Positions 1 through 8,495 of a stretch of DNA of 64,000 bases are shown in pieces. The stretch is from Candidatus Poribacteria bacterium (GTDB taxonomy: Bacteria; Poribacteria; WGA-4E; WGA-3G). How positions within the stretch are numbered: the first letter of the stretch is position 1; each line of letters opens with the position of its first letter. Location of the stretch: assembly GCA_022394755.1 (NCBI GenBank), contig JAGFCA010000061.1, forward strand, positions 1-64,000, read 5' to 3'. A program made the translations under genes and the position numbers. The notes below the pieces were generated by a model, which had not been told where the DNA came from, did no database searches, and worked only from the letters and a program-made list of their open reading frames with translations.

Positions 1-106
1 ATGGCAAAACAGAAGAAATGAAAAACAGACCAAAACAAGTTGGAGGTTTACTACAGATGATGCACGTATAAAACTAAAACGACTATACCCATCGATTATC
101 ACTTGA
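1..106 (+). mobile_element. C-terminal remnant of an IS630-type transposase (enters from the left edge)
   Basis: Frame 2 reads open from the window edge to a TGA at 104-106. It carries a FTTDDARIKLKRLYPSI block that I associate with the extreme C-terminus of IS630-family transposases. Only about 34 residues are inside the window, so neither the catalytic DDE residues nor the element's ends can be seen. The other frames of this stretch are broken by stops. The family assignment rests on memory of the conserved tail. The piece could be the end of an intact element to the left or a relic. Confidence 0.45.
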
Positions 107-229
107 CTAAGCACTAGGCTGATATTGAGAATTTGACGTTACTGGCTTGATAAATATGATACGGTATCCATGTTTCTGGATAAAACGGATTCGGATAGTT
201 TTGATAAACAGTGACAGTTTTAAGGTGCC

Positions 230-2044
230 TCACTTCGTGTAATATTTACCATTCGCGTCAACTGATTGTGGATCTGTGATTGTTGCAGTAGTTATCCGCC
301 ACAACAGCACCGTTCCATCAAAACCACCGCTTGCGAGTGTCTGTCCATCCGGACTGAACGATACGGTATAGACCCTATCCGTATGTCCTTTGAGTGTTTG
401 CTCTTGTTTACCAGTCTCCGCATCCCATAAATGGATAGTCGTGTCCCCACCACTTGCAAGTGTCTGTCCATCCGGACTAAACGCTACGGTACAGACCCTA
501 TCCGTATGTCCTTTGAGTGTTTGCTTATGTTCACCAGTCTCTGCATCCCATAAAAGGATTGTCTTGTTCCCACCGCTTGCGAGTGTCTGTCCATCCAGAC
601 TGAACGATACGCTATAGACAATATCCAGGCTTTTGAGTGTTTGCTTAAGTTCACCAGTCTCCGCATCCCATAAATGGATAGTCTTATTATAACCACCACT
701 TACGAGCGTTTGTCCATCTGGACTGAACGATACGCTATGGATTCTATCCGTATGTCCTTTGAGTGTTTGCTTATGTTCACCTGTCTCTGCATCCCATAAA
801 TGGACGGTCTTGTTCCCACCGCTTACGAGTGTCTGTCCATCCGGACTGAACGATACGCTATAGACCCTATCCGTACCTTTGAGCGTTTGCTTATGTTTAC
901 CTGTCTCCGCACCCCATAAATGGATGATTGTGTCCCAACCGCCACCACTTGCGAGTGTCTGTCCATCCGGACTGAACGATACGCTTCGGACCTTGCTTGT
1001 ATGTCCATTGAGTGTATACTTATGTACGCCTGTTTCTACATCCCATAAAAGGATAGTGTTGTCATAACTGCCGCTTGCGAGTGTTTGTCCATCCGGACTG
1101 AACGCTATATCATATACCTCATCCGTATACCCTTTGAGTGTATGCTTATGTTCACCTGTTTCCACATCCCATAAAAGGATGATCGGTGCCCACGAACTAC
1201 TGCCGCTTGCGAGCGTTTGTCCATCCGGACTGAACGATACGCTATTGACCGAGTGTGTATGCCCTTTGAGTGTATGCTTATGTTCACCAGTCTCCGCATC
1301 CCATATAAGGATGGTCGTGTCGAAACTTCCACTTGCTAGCGTTTGTCCATCCGGACTGAACGATACACTATAGATCGAGTGTGTATGTCCTTTGAGTGTA
1401 TGCTTATGTTCGCCTGTTTCCACATCCCATAAAACGATGGTGTTGTCATAACTACCACTTGCGAGTGTCTGTCCATCCGGACTGAACGACACGCTATAAA
1501 CCTCATCCGTATGTCCTTTGAGTGTATGCTTATGTTCGTCTGTTTTCGCATCCGATAAAACGATGGTCTTGTCCCCACCACTTGTGAGTATCTGTCCATC
1601 TGGACTGAACGCTACGTCAAAGACCTTATCCGTATATCCTTTGAGTGTATGTTTATGTTCACCTATTTCCGCATCCCATAAAACGATAGTGTTGTCATAA
1701 CTGCCACTTACGAGCGTCTGTCCATCCGGACTGAATGCTACGCTATTGACCATATCCGTATGTCCTTTGAGTGTATGCTTATGTTCGCCTGTTTTCGCAT
1801 CCCATAAATGGATAGTCGTGTCCCCACCACTTGCGAGCGTCTGCCCATCCGAACTGAAAGCTATACTAAGGATCCTGCTTGTATGTCCTGTGAGTAGTGA
1901 TAATTCTTGATATGTCTTTACGTCATAGAGCCAAATCCCGATACTACAGGCGACTGCTAAACAGGTGTCATCTGGAGAATACACGACGTTACCTGTTATA
2001 CCCCCTTTACCAAGTCGAGCTATTGCACCTTCGGGTAAACCCAT
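230..2044 (-). CDS. WD40 repeat protein, 14 repeats (two predicted propellers), separated from its signal peptide by an in-frame stop
   Basis: The 604-residue product is almost entirely WD40 repeats of about 41 residues, each with a SFSPDGQTLASG core followed by a LWDAETGEHKHTL-type strand. I count one diverged N-terminal repeat plus 13 clear ones, enough for two seven-bladed propellers. Repeats 9 and 11 have shortened or altered GH motifs. The repeats are also highly similar as DNA, which indicates recent tandem expansion. Such proteins are protein-interaction scaffolds; no catalytic domain is seen. The family is normally exported, but here the signal peptide lies upstream in the same frame (2060-2137) and is cut off by a TAG at 2057-2059. 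The ATG at 2044 has a weak AGGA about seven bases upstream, so a cytoplasmic product by re-initiation is possible. The function is unknown. Confidence 0.85.
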   Translation of the reverse strand: MGLPEGAIARLGKGGITGNVVYSPDDTCLAVACSIGIWLYDVKTYQELSLLTGHTSRILSIAFSSDGQTLASGGDTTIHLWDAKTGEHKHTLKGHTDMVNSVAFSPDGQTLVSGSYDNTIVLWDAEIGEHKHTLKGYTDKVFDVAFSPDGQILTSGGDKTIVLSDAKTDEHKHTLKGHTDEVYSVSFSPDGQTLASGSYDNTIVLWDVETGEHKHTLKGHTHSIYSVSFSPDGQTLASGSFDTTILIWDAETGEHKHTLKGHTHSVNSVSFSPDGQTLASGSSSWAPIILLWDVETGEHKHTLKGYTDEVYDIAFSPDGQTLASGSYDNTILLWDVETGVHKYTLNGHTSKVRSVSFSPDGQTLASGGGWDTIIHLWGAETGKHKQTLKGTDRVYSVSFSPDGQTLVSGGNKTVHLWDAETGEHKQTLKGHTDRIHSVSFSPDGQTLVSGGYNKTIHLWDAETGELKQTLKSLDIVYSVSFSLDGQTLASGGNKTILLWDAETGEHKQTLKGHTDRVCTVAFSPDGQTLASGGDTTIHLWDAETGKQEQTLKGHTDRVYTVSFSPDGQTLASGGFDGTVLLWRITTATITDPQSVDANGKYYTK

Positions 2045-2056
2045 TTTTGTGTCCTG

Positions 2057-2137
2057 CTAGGTAACTCTGTTAGATACTAAGAGGGTTGAGATAAATAATT
2101 GTGTTAGAAGAACAGATAAGCATAACTTAGTTTTCAT
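2057..2137 (-). other. Orphaned signal peptide of the WD40 gene, ended by TAG
   Basis: An ATG at 2137 follows a strong AAGGAGA ribosome-binding site and encodes 26 residues: MKTKL, a hydrophobic stretch, then SNRVT. A TAG at 2057-2059 follows. The next codons, CAG GAC ACA AAA ATG, run in the same frame into the WD40 gene; 2137 and 2044 are 93 bases apart, exactly 31 codons. This looks like an export signal severed by one nonsense change, perhaps CAG to TAG. A sequencing error or readthrough could also explain it. Confidence 0.7.
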
Positions 2138-2346
2138 GAAATATCTCCTTGGATTTTATGCTTCTGTTGTCTGTAACGCGGATCGCGTGGATTTTTGATT
2201 TGGATTGTCATATTATTTTACAGGATTGTTGGTTAGTGAATATACGCGTTGGAACAAGAATACCTGACACCTACCAAAACCATCTATCTCATAAGACACT
2301 TAAAATCAGTGATTTAGATAAATTGCATGTATAGGACATCTTTTTT

Positions 2347-3168
2347 TCATTCCTTAAATGAAGCCGTTACCCGCGGAATACTCTCCTCACAAGCAAACCG
2401 TTCAATGCTGGAAGCACCAACGAATCCCACGGTATCAGTATTGTCATTGATATACTTTGCTTCAGGTGCTTTGGAAATTGGACCTCCATGTGCTAAACAG
2501 ATTACATCGGGATTTTGTGATTGTGCTGCATCACAAATTTCCTGAACTCTTACTGCTGCATCTTCAAGTGTGAATGCAGTTTCTGCACCAATTGTACCGC
2601 CGATTGTTGTACCCATATGAGCGATTATGACATCAGCTCCAACTTTTGCCATATTCTCAGATTCTTCAGGATTAAAGACATAGACTATGGTGAATAAATC
2701 CATATCATGAGCAATACCAATGGTCTCAACTTCCTTATAAAAACCCATACCAGTTTCTTCAAGTGTAATACGAAATGTGCCGTCAATAACACCAACTGTA
2801 GGAAAGTTATTTACACCATCAAATCCCACATCTCGAACTTGTTTCAAGAAGTTGCTCATACGACGGGTCGGATCGGTCCCATTTACACCCGCAATAACAG
2901 GGGTTTCGTTTACAACGGGTAGTACTTCACGTTCTCCCATCTCCATAACTATAGCATTGGCATCCCCATAGGCAAGAAGTCCGGCACATGAACCGAACCC
3001 TGACATTCGGTATCGTCCAGAATTATAAATTACTATAAGATCTGCCCCACCTTTTTCCGCGAATTTTGCAGTGATTCCTGTACCTGCTCCAACAGCAAGT
3101 AGTGAATTGCCAGAATCCAATTCCGTACGTAGTCTTGATAATACTTCAGTTCTTGTATAATCCGGCAT
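2347..3168 (-). CDS. Phosphoenolpyruvate hydrolase-like TIM-barrel protein (PF09370 type)
   Basis: The 273-residue protein matches the TIM-barrel family named PEP_hydrolase. Visible conserved blocks are LLAVGAGTGITAKFAEKGGADLIVIYNSGR near the N-terminus, PVIAGVNGTDP in the middle, FPTVGVIDG, and ADVIIAHMGTTIGGTIGA followed by CLAHGGPI near the C-terminus. Members are often annotated as TIM-barrel signalling or phosphoenolpyruvate hydrolase proteins and are poorly characterised. A clear AAAGGA lies six bases before the ATG. It is the most downstream gene of a co-oriented run with two sulfatase-fold enzymes, a dioxygenase and a Gfo/Idh/MocA oxidoreductase, which suggests a role in breaking down an organic substrate. 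The exact reaction is not deducible. Confidence 0.8.
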   Translation of the reverse strand: MPDYTRTEVLSRLRTELDSGNSLLAVGAGTGITAKFAEKGGADLIVIYNSGRYRMSGFGSCAGLLAYGDANAIVMEMGEREVLPVVNETPVIAGVNGTDPTRRMSNFLKQVRDVGFDGVNNFPTVGVIDGTFRITLEETGMGFYKEVETIGIAHDMDLFTIVYVFNPEESENMAKVGADVIIAHMGTTIGGTIGAETAFTLEDAAVRVQEICDAAQSQNPDVICLAHGGPISKAPEAKYINDNTDTVGFVGASSIERFACEESIPRVTASFKE

Positions 3169-3223
3169 GAATTATCCTTTCATAAAATACTTTAGATAAA
3201 TTAGAAGTGCCTTCTAAAATGCC

Positions 3224-4621
3224 TTATTCATCATCCTTAGATTTTGCTTGGAGTCGAGCTGCTTCCCCTGGATTACCTATATGCATAGTGTTATATGCTT
3301 GATCAGAACTCTTAAATGGACCTATACCTTTATGACCATGCCAATCACCTTGGTTCATAATTGGGTTTGGTAACCCTGTTTCTTCCTTCCGTTTTTCAAT
3401 CCATTTATTCATTCTTGTTTCAAGTACATTTACTATATCTGGGTGAGAATCAGCCAGATTCTCATTTTCATCTGGATCTTGAATTAAATTATATAATTCG
3501 ACAGGTGGTTTATAGTGGAAATCTGGCTCAAGGGCAACAATTAATTTCCATTCTGGTGTACGCCAGCCGTGTTTTCTCATCCAAGTGCATTCTGTAATGT
3601 AGAATTCACTCTCGTATGATGCAATTTCTCCATTTATTAATGGAATGAGACTATCACCATCAAAATTTATATCTGTTTCAATATCAGCTAATTCGAGGAG
3701 TGTTGGAACAAGATCTTTATGTTGATTAAAACCAGAGACACGTTTCCCAGCAGGTATTTTTCCAGGATATCTTATTATTAATGGCACGTGGAGTGTAACA
3801 TCATAGAGTCCATGATGGTCAAACCAACATTCATGATCATAGAGAGTTTCACCATGATCACCGTTTATTACAACAATTGTTTCATCCATCACACCTCTGG
3901 TTTCAAGGGCATTAAAAAGGGATTGGATACAAGCATCCATATAAGCAATGGCACCATCGTATTGAGCGATGACATAATCTTTATCTGTGATTCCTACAGG
4001 CATCCAAGATGCAAAGTAGTCGCAGAATGGTTTAAATGACATCACTGGCTCCATTGATGTATTACTTGGGTCACATTCATCTCCGTGATAAAACATTCGT
4101 TCATAAGGTGCAGGAGGTAAATACGGTGAATGTGGATCCATATGACGGAGGAATAGGAAGAAAGGTTTGTCATCACTCTGATCAATCAACCTATCAAGTT
4201 CTGGAAGGGTTGTTCTATTAAGATTCTCGGCTTTTGGACTTCGACCACTTTCATCTGGTCCCCATCCGGAGAATTCAAGATATGTATCGAACCCGCGTCC
4301 ACTTGGATTACCAAATCCTACACATGTAGTATCATAACCTTGCTCACGAAGGATTTCTGGGAGTGTTTTGATTTCCTCACGCATTGGACCTTTGTGTCTT
4401 AATGCGACTACCTGTGTACTAAAGGTATCCATTCCTGTAAGCATAGATGCATATGCGCTTGTAGTAGGGATATGAGCACTATAAGTTCTTTCAAATAGTG
4501 TTCCATCTTGGGCGAATCGGTCAATATGAGGAGTGGTATGTCTATGATATCCGTAACAACTCATGTGAGTTGCAAGTAGTGAATCAACACCCATCAGTAC
4601 GATATTTGGCTTTTTTGCCAT
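3224..4621 (-). CDS. Sulfatase-fold hydrolase lacking the formylglycine cysteine
   Basis: The 465-residue protein has the alkaline phosphatase/sulfatase fold: the N-terminal PNIVLMGVDSL metal-binding strand, TPHIDRFAQDGTLFERTYS, a VVINGDHGETLYDH metal-site block in the middle, and the usual C-terminal subdomain. At the position of the canonical C-x-P-S-R signature it reads TTSAYASMLTG. Thr53 therefore replaces the cysteine that would become formylglycine, and Tyr57 replaces the arginine. Sulfatase-fold enzymes with Thr or Ser nucleophiles are usually phosphatases or phosphodiesterases, so the substrate may be a phosphate ester or phosphonate, or the family may use another nucleophile. A GGAG site precedes the ATG. 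It lies 55 bases upstream of the PEP-hydrolase-like gene and is probably co-transcribed with it. No signal peptide is seen, so it is predicted to be cytoplasmic. Confidence 0.85.
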   Translation of the reverse strand: MAKKPNIVLMGVDSLLATHMSCYGYHRHTTPHIDRFAQDGTLFERTYSAHIPTTSAYASMLTGMDTFSTQVVALRHKGPMREEIKTLPEILREQGYDTTCVGFGNPSGRGFDTYLEFSGWGPDESGRSPKAENLNRTTLPELDRLIDQSDDKPFFLFLRHMDPHSPYLPPAPYERMFYHGDECDPSNTSMEPVMSFKPFCDYFASWMPVGITDKDYVIAQYDGAIAYMDACIQSLFNALETRGVMDETIVVINGDHGETLYDHECWFDHHGLYDVTLHVPLIIRYPGKIPAGKRVSGFNQHKDLVPTLLELADIETDINFDGDSLIPLINGEIASYESEFYITECTWMRKHGWRTPEWKLIVALEPDFHYKPPVELYNLIQDPDENENLADSHPDIVNVLETRMNKWIEKRKEETGLPNPIMNQGDWHGHKGIGPFKSSDQAYNTMHIGNPGEAARLQAKSKDDE

Positions 4622-4680
4622 ACTTCTTCTCTCCTTTTCTATCCAATAGCTTCATCTATTTCCTCATTGATAACAATTTA

Positions 4681-5484
4681 TTATTCCCAATTTTTATGCC
4701 ATACCAGTGTATTCTGATCATTGTTGTCCAGTATATCTCCTACTGTAAGTGAACTGAAATAAGGTTCTGGCAATATATTTTTCTTTCCATTAAAGGTGCA
4801 TCCATCTGGCATAAAACCACAGGTCATAGCTCTTCGGTGAGAAAATGTCATATTTGCACCTGCTCCATGAGCAACCAATCCATTATGCCATACCATTGAT
4901 CCAGCAGGACAAGGTGCTGACTGTGGGGTTAGTTTTTTCCATTCCGGATAGACATCGAATAAAGCACCAATATTCTCACCAATTCCAACATTGTCATACC
5001 GAGCTGTTTTTTGAGTACCTGGTATATACCACATACAACCATTTTCAAGCGTTGCATCATCTAATGCAACCCAAAATGATACCGCGTTCTGTGAATCAAA
5101 TGACCAATAAGGAACATCAAGATGCCATGCAGTAGGATTACCGTTGGGGGGTTTAATTAATGCTTGGTCGTGCCATATTCGCATACCATCAACACCAGCT
5201 AATAGTGTTGCCATGCGTCCAATTTTCGGATCATGTACTAACTTACGCATTCCGGGATGGGAATCTGATAGCCTTAAACATTGTGTAAATACACGGGCAT
5301 AAAAATTTTTTGGATCCAGTTGATTTGTCATGTTTTCAACTGAGCTTCCCAACCGTTCGGTTACAGCTTCATCAGTATATTTTCGCCACTCAGCTAATTC
5401 GACATCGTCCAAAAAGTTTTCAATTACAAGAAAACCATTCTCTTGATAATAGTCAATTTGTTCGGCAGTGAGTTCGTGCCGCAT
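4681..5484 (-). CDS. Phytanoyl-CoA dioxygenase family (PhyH) Fe(II)/2-oxoglutarate oxygenase
   Basis: The 267-residue protein has the PhyH double-stranded beta-helix features. The HxD pair is His121 and Asp123 (WHLDVPYW), the distal iron ligand is probably His206 in NGLVAHGAGANMT, and Arg217/218 follow for 2-oxoglutarate binding. The ALDDATLENGCMWYIPGTQK strand pattern is typical. Such enzymes hydroxylate small molecules using iron, oxygen and 2-oxoglutarate; the substrate cannot be told from sequence. It sits 59 bases upstream of the atypical sulfatase, on the same strand, with an AAAGGAG before its ATG. Joint transcription and action on a sulfated or phosphorylated organic compound are inference. 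Confidence 0.88.
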   Translation of the reverse strand: MRHELTAEQIDYYQENGFLVIENFLDDVELAEWRKYTDEAVTERLGSSVENMTNQLDPKNFYARVFTQCLRLSDSHPGMRKLVHDPKIGRMATLLAGVDGMRIWHDQALIKPPNGNPTAWHLDVPYWSFDSQNAVSFWVALDDATLENGCMWYIPGTQKTARYDNVGIGENIGALFDVYPEWKKLTPQSAPCPAGSMVWHNGLVAHGAGANMTFSHRRAMTCGFMPDGCTFNGKKNILPEPYFSSLTVGDILDNNDQNTLVWHKNWE

Positions 5485-5842
5485 CTACGCATTCTCCTTT
5501 ATTTAACTATCGTATAGGTCATACCCAATCCCAAACTATCTGTAATCAATTATCTTATCATTTTCAGTTGAATTAGACAAGTGAAAAGAGTTAACAAGCA
5601 GGTTATTTTGCACCTTATAGAGTATGGTATTTCCAACAAAAGTCTGACATGACTCTTGCAACACGAATTGTTATAAATACCGTATAAGATTTATATTTAA
5701 ATGATTTCACTCAAAGAAATCTGCTTGTTACCTATTTTAGGTTAGATTGAAAATTAGAATCTATTACTTTGTAGCTGTTAGAAACCGCTCTTACAGGATT
5801 TTAGGGTCATATCCTAATGAAGTGAAGTACAATTGCTAATTA
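5485..5842. other. Gene-free spacer between PhyH and sulfatase genes
   Basis: This stretch of 358 bases is AT-rich and has no open frame with a plausible start, no repeat copy of the types found elsewhere in the window and no strong hairpin. It may contain the promoter of the PhyH gene to its left (transcribed leftward), but I cannot single one out. Confidence 0.4.
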
Positions 5843-7183
5843 TCAACTTATGCTATCTACAATCTCTGATGCAGGATAATGTTTATCCCCTGGAGAAATA
5901 TCTGAGGGATCATTAAGAACTGCTGTGTCAGGTGGAATCATAATTTGGGTATCCGAGACAGGATCGTCTGTTTCTAATCTCCAATGCTCCAATCTCTCTC
6001 GCATGTCTATAAGTACATCATTATATTTAGGATTTTCAGCAAGATTATGTGCTTCTGCAGTATCAAATACAACATCATATAGTCTTTCAGATTCGATCGG
6101 TTGATCTGTCCAACCATTATCCATCATTAATGTCTTACTAATACTATCATCACAGTTGGGAAGTGCCCACTGTTTAGCATTATCATATCTACGGATATAT
6201 TTCCATCGTTTTGTACGGATTGCTCGTTGCGGTTCATAACAACAGTGGTAGTTAACCTCAGCAAATATAGCGTCTCTAATGTCTTTCTCCTCACCATGTA
6301 TAAGTGGTAAAACAGAATGTCCTTGTAACCATTCAGGTTGGTCAATTTGTGCTAAATCGCAGATAGTTGGAAATAGATCTATCTGACTGACTAAACCATC
6401 AATCACTTTACCACTATCAAAACCACCCGGTCCCCGTATAATTAGCATCACACCTATACCGTGATCAGTCACATGACATTTCATTCGAGGGAAAGCAAGT
6501 CCGTGGTCAGTTGTACATATAACTAATGTATTCTCTGCAAGACCGTTGTTCTCTAAAGAATCAAATACTTTTCCCATTTTCTGGTCTAATCTTCTCGCAG
6601 AATCAATGTATTCTGCCATATCTTGTCTTGTTTCAGGGGTATCAGGAAAGGTTGTAGGTGGTATTACATAACGTGGATCAGTTCTTGGCTCACCGTCTGG
6701 AGGTGGATCAAAGCCTTTTGCCTTACGGTGTGTCTCTCCAAAACCAATATCTAAAAAGAATGGGGCTTCATGTTTTTCAGTTAGAAATGCACACGCGCGT
6801 TCTTCAGCACACGATTTACCATGTTCTTTGGATAAGATCCTTTGATAACCTGTATCCTCAACATTTCGTACGACATGTTGAAATCCTGCTAATACAGTTT
6901 CGTATCCTGCGTTATTTAGAGTATGGGGTATGAGATGTTCCGGAACAGGTAAACTCCATCCTCGATTTGCTAAACCACCCATACCACAACTATGTGCCCA
7001 CTGTCCTGTGAGGAGTGAAGCACGGGATGGAGAACATGTCGGATTAGCACAAAAGGCATTTCTGAATAAGACGCCTTCTTCGGCTAATTTTTGTATGTTT
7101 GGTGTTGGAATTGCATGACCATAGGGTTGCACATACCGTCCGGTGTCATGTGAATGTATATAGATTATATTTGGTTTTTTCAT
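5843..7183 (-). CDS. Sulfatase with canonical CSPSR signature (heparan N-sulfatase-like)
   Basis: The 446-residue protein has an intact sulfatase signature, CSPSRASLLTG, with Cys50 as the residue to be converted to formylglycine. Metal-site features include PNIIYIHSHDTG at the N-terminus and STDHG-like VICTTDHGLAFPRMK in the middle. The HSHDTGRY start and the lack of the usual DD pair resemble the heparan N-sulfatase group rather than arylsulfatase A; this is recalled, not computed. No signal peptide is visible. The gene is co-oriented with the PhyH and second sulfatase-fold genes downstream and the Gfo/Idh/MocA gene upstream. A modest AGGAAT precedes the ATG. It needs a maturation enzyme that I do not see in the window, because the SUMF1-type proteins present lack the needed cysteines. 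Confidence 0.9.
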   Translation of the reverse strand: MKKPNIIYIHSHDTGRYVQPYGHAIPTPNIQKLAEEGVLFRNAFCANPTCSPSRASLLTGQWAHSCGMGGLANRGWSLPVPEHLIPHTLNNAGYETVLAGFQHVVRNVEDTGYQRILSKEHGKSCAEERACAFLTEKHEAPFFLDIGFGETHRKAKGFDPPPDGEPRTDPRYVIPPTTFPDTPETRQDMAEYIDSARRLDQKMGKVFDSLENNGLAENTLVICTTDHGLAFPRMKCHVTDHGIGVMLIIRGPGGFDSGKVIDGLVSQIDLFPTICDLAQIDQPEWLQGHSVLPLIHGEEKDIRDAIFAEVNYHCCYEPQRAIRTKRWKYIRRYDNAKQWALPNCDDSISKTLMMDNGWTDQPIESERLYDVVFDTAEAHNLAENPKYNDVLIDMRERLEHWRLETDDPVSDTQIMIPPDTAVLNDPSDISPGDKHYPASEIVDSIS

Positions 7184-7293
7184 AATTATTCCTAATTCTA
7201 AATTTAGTTGTTAGCAAAATTCCTAAAATGTATGACTGAAATTTCTGGGATGACATTTCAATGGAAAATGAAATATACTTACTTTCATTATTC

Positions 7294-8331
7294 TTAGAAT
7301 CTTGCTGCATTTATCTCAGTTAATAGATTCATTGAATGGAGTGAGTCTTCTTTGTTGTATTGCGGACATTGATGTAGACCTGCAGCAAGACATCGATGGA
7401 TAGCTTCTGCTTGATATATAAAACCGTGTTGATTGGGAGAAGAAGTTGCCATCTTACTTGATATAGGGATTGGATATTCAAATCTCTGAACTGGTGCAGG
7501 GGTATTGGAACCTTTATATTGTGAGGGAACACCATCATTGGGAGGAATTCTAACTGAGATTTTTGTAGGACAGTGTGCAGGTCGTTCAAGAGTTATTCTG
7601 CCTTTTGTACCGATTAATTCAGTTACTTCAGGTAATTCACAGTTTTTTGAAGGAAATGTGAGGATTGCACATCTGTCTTCTCCGTATTGTATTATCGCAC
7701 CTCCATTTTTTTGTCCCAATGCTGTTATTGCAGTCGGTTTAACATCTGAACCGAAACCCAGTGGGACTGCCTGAATTGCATAGATAGGATCAAAAAAGTC
7801 TGACTGAACTATCAGGACATCACCAATTTTACCTTCTTCAATTAACCTCCTTGCGTGTTCTACAGCTGGAAAGAAACGGGTCCATACTCCATCCTGTAAC
7901 ATAACATTTTTCTCAGATACAGCATCATACATAATTTTTGCATCAGTAATGTTTTCTGCAAGTGGTTTCTCACAAAGAACATGTTTCCCTGCTTCAATAG
8001 CAAGAAGTGTATGTTCTTTGTGGAACTTGGTTATTGTACCAATATAGATAATATCAACATTATCTGATGTTACCATTTCTGTATAATTACCATAAGCTGA
8101 AGGTATTTCTAATCGTTGTGCAAACTCATTTGCTCTGTCAATATCCCTTGCTGCAACAGCTGTTACTGATGCTCCATCACATGCTTGTAAGGACTTTACC
8201 CATTGTGTAGATATCCGACCTGCCCCAAGTATTCCCCAACGTAAAGGAAAGGCTACATCGGCTGGATCAGTTAAACCTAAACGGATATCAAGAGGTGTCG
8301 ACGGTTGAAATTGTTGTAAGTTAATATCCAT
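7294..8331 (-). CDS. Gfo/Idh/MocA family NAD(P)-dependent oxidoreductase
   Basis: The protein has an N-terminal Rossmann fold with the dinucleotide motif GILGAGRIS, and the conserved HVLCEKPLAEN block with the catalytic-region EKP lysine. The C-terminal substrate domain follows to about 345 residues. Family members oxidise or reduce sugars, inositols and similar polyols. I chose the ATG at 8331 (MDINLQQ). An ATG at 8367 is in frame, but its added residues are hydrophobic and AT-encoded and the nearest AGGA is only two bases from it; neither start has a strong ribosome-binding site. The gene heads the leftward run of catabolic-looking genes and is divergent from trpD. Confidence 0.88.
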   Translation of the reverse strand: MDINLQQFQPSTPLDIRLGLTDPADVAFPLRWGILGAGRISTQWVKSLQACDGASVTAVAARDIDRANEFAQRLEIPSAYGNYTEMVTSDNVDIIYIGTITKFHKEHTLLAIEAGKHVLCEKPLAENITDAKIMYDAVSEKNVMLQDGVWTRFFPAVEHARRLIEEGKIGDVLIVQSDFFDPIYAIQAVPLGFGSDVKPTAITALGQKNGGAIIQYGEDRCAILTFPSKNCELPEVTELIGTKGRITLERPAHCPTKISVRIPPNDGVPSQYKGSNTPAPVQRFEYPIPISSKMATSSPNQHGFIYQAEAIHRCLAAGLHQCPQYNKEDSLHSMNLLTEINAARF

Positions 8332-8416
8332 AGCAAATATCCAAGTAATAATATCCAAGTATAGCATAATCCTATTCAGTTTTCCACCAACAGAAAAGAC
8401 TAATTCTTTACAATTC

Positions 8417-8445
8417 TTGAATTATAGGTGTTTATTAGTTATAAT
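8417..8445 (+). promoter_or_regulatory. Sigma-70-type promoter for trpD
   Basis: TTGAAT at 8417-8422 and TATAAT at 8440-8445 are separated by exactly 17 bases. This is a close match to the sigma-70 consensus, and the predicted transcript start is about 45 bases upstream of the trpD start codon. No attenuator-like leader peptide with tryptophan codons is visible in the short leader. Confidence 0.55.
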
Positions 8446-8495
8446 ATGATGGTTTTTACAATGTATGATATTCGATTAACTATGGAGGTGTTGGG

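Noticed and set aside
390-1700. Several short open frames on both strands inside the WD40 gene
   Set aside because: They repeat with the period of the WD40 units and are shadows of the tandem DNA repeats; none has a ribosome-binding site.
290-1900. CRISPR-like periodic array
   Set aside because: The period of about 126 bases is coding (WD40 repeats); there are no short identical repeats with unique spacers.
2057-2059. Genome-wide reassignment of TAG to an amino acid
   Set aside because: Archease and the CcmA-type ATPase gene end normally in TAG at the expected length, so TAG is an ordinary stop here.
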